Positions 63,955 through 64,000 of a DNA stretch of 64,000 nucleotides are shown here, one piece after another. The position numbers were made by a program, and so were the translations under genes. The stretch is taken from the NCBI GenBank assembly GCA_037178975.1, contig JASJZH010000005.1, positions 7,650,501 through 7,714,500 of the forward strand, written 5' to 3'. Positions within the stretch are counted from its first letter, which is position 1, and each line of letters starts with the position of its first letter. This stretch comes from Oscheius tipulae. Lineage: Eukaryota > Nematoda > Chromadorea > Rhabditida > Rhabditidae. The notes beneath the pieces were generated by a model that was not told where the DNA came from, did no database searches, and was given only the letters and a program-made list of their open reading frames with translations.

Positions 63955-64000
63955 CTTAAACGAAAAGGGTTATTCAGATGGTCAGGCAATTTAATCGGCG

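Overview
This is a eukaryotic nuclear window, most likely from a nematode. Three things point there. Introns are very short (mostly 36-45 nt, some about 30) and end in TTTCAG. There is a transthyretin-like (TTR) secreted protein of the nematode type, and a pair of seven-transmembrane receptors resembling nematode srg-type chemoreceptors. Conserved single-copy genes (LSm2, TSEN34, EMC6, SLX1, GTF3C3, GCC1-like, calmodulin-like) sit beside nematode-style receptors, Cys-loop channels and BTB proteins. The genes are monocistronic and intron-rich on both strands. Gene structures below were built by hand from reading frames, splice-site consensus and phase. Exon edges may be off by a base or two.

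Layout. 1-4.15 kb: no supported gene. 4.2-5.2 kb (+): an orphan RRM-like protein. 5.5-13.7 kb (+): a 27-exon complement C3/C5-like protein whose thioester site is lost and which ends in a C345C/NTR domain. 13.8-17 kb (-): LSm2 and TSEN34. 17.2-23.1 kb (-): a GRIP coiled-coil protein of the GCC1/GCC88 type, with a protein tyrosine phosphatase nested on the opposite strand in its largest intron. 23.3-25.2 kb (-): EMC6, then BTB pseudogene remains. 25.2-28.6 kb: repeats, no gene. 28.6-34.7 kb: a C1orf21-like small protein and two head-to-head paralogous 7TM receptors. 34.8-36.6 kb (-): a TTR-like domain joined to an E/R-rich coiled coil. 41.1-43.6 kb (+): an anion-type Cys-loop channel. 43.9-44.1 kb (-): a small secreted peptide. 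45-49 kb (-): a GT10 alpha-1,3-fucosyltransferase with a tandem array in one intron. 50.4-52.5 kb (+): SLX1. 52.7 kb (+): a 53-residue membrane protein. 53.6-55.2 kb (-): a BTB gene and its decayed neighbour. 56.4-57 kb (+): calmodulin-like. 57.2-61.7 kb (+): TFIIIC subunit GTF3C3. 62.3-62.7 kb (-): a broken Ly6-like gene. 63-64 kb (-): the 3' end of an innexin.

The non-coding DNA is full of structured repeats. One short foldback family has more than a dozen copies. There are four distinct terminal-inverted-repeat (MITE-like) elements, degenerate tRNA-like sequences mostly inside introns, and a roughly 525-bp tandem array carrying a strong hairpin.

Functionally the window mixes tRNA biogenesis (TSEN34, GTF3C3), RNA processing (LSm2), DNA repair (SLX1), the secretory pathway (EMC6, GCC1-like, fucosyltransferase), signalling (PTP, calmodulin-like, Cys-loop channel, innexin, 7TM receptors) and secreted or immune-type proteins (C3/C5-like, TTR-like). 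I see no operon-like functional cluster. The most unusual item is the thioester-less complement-like gene.
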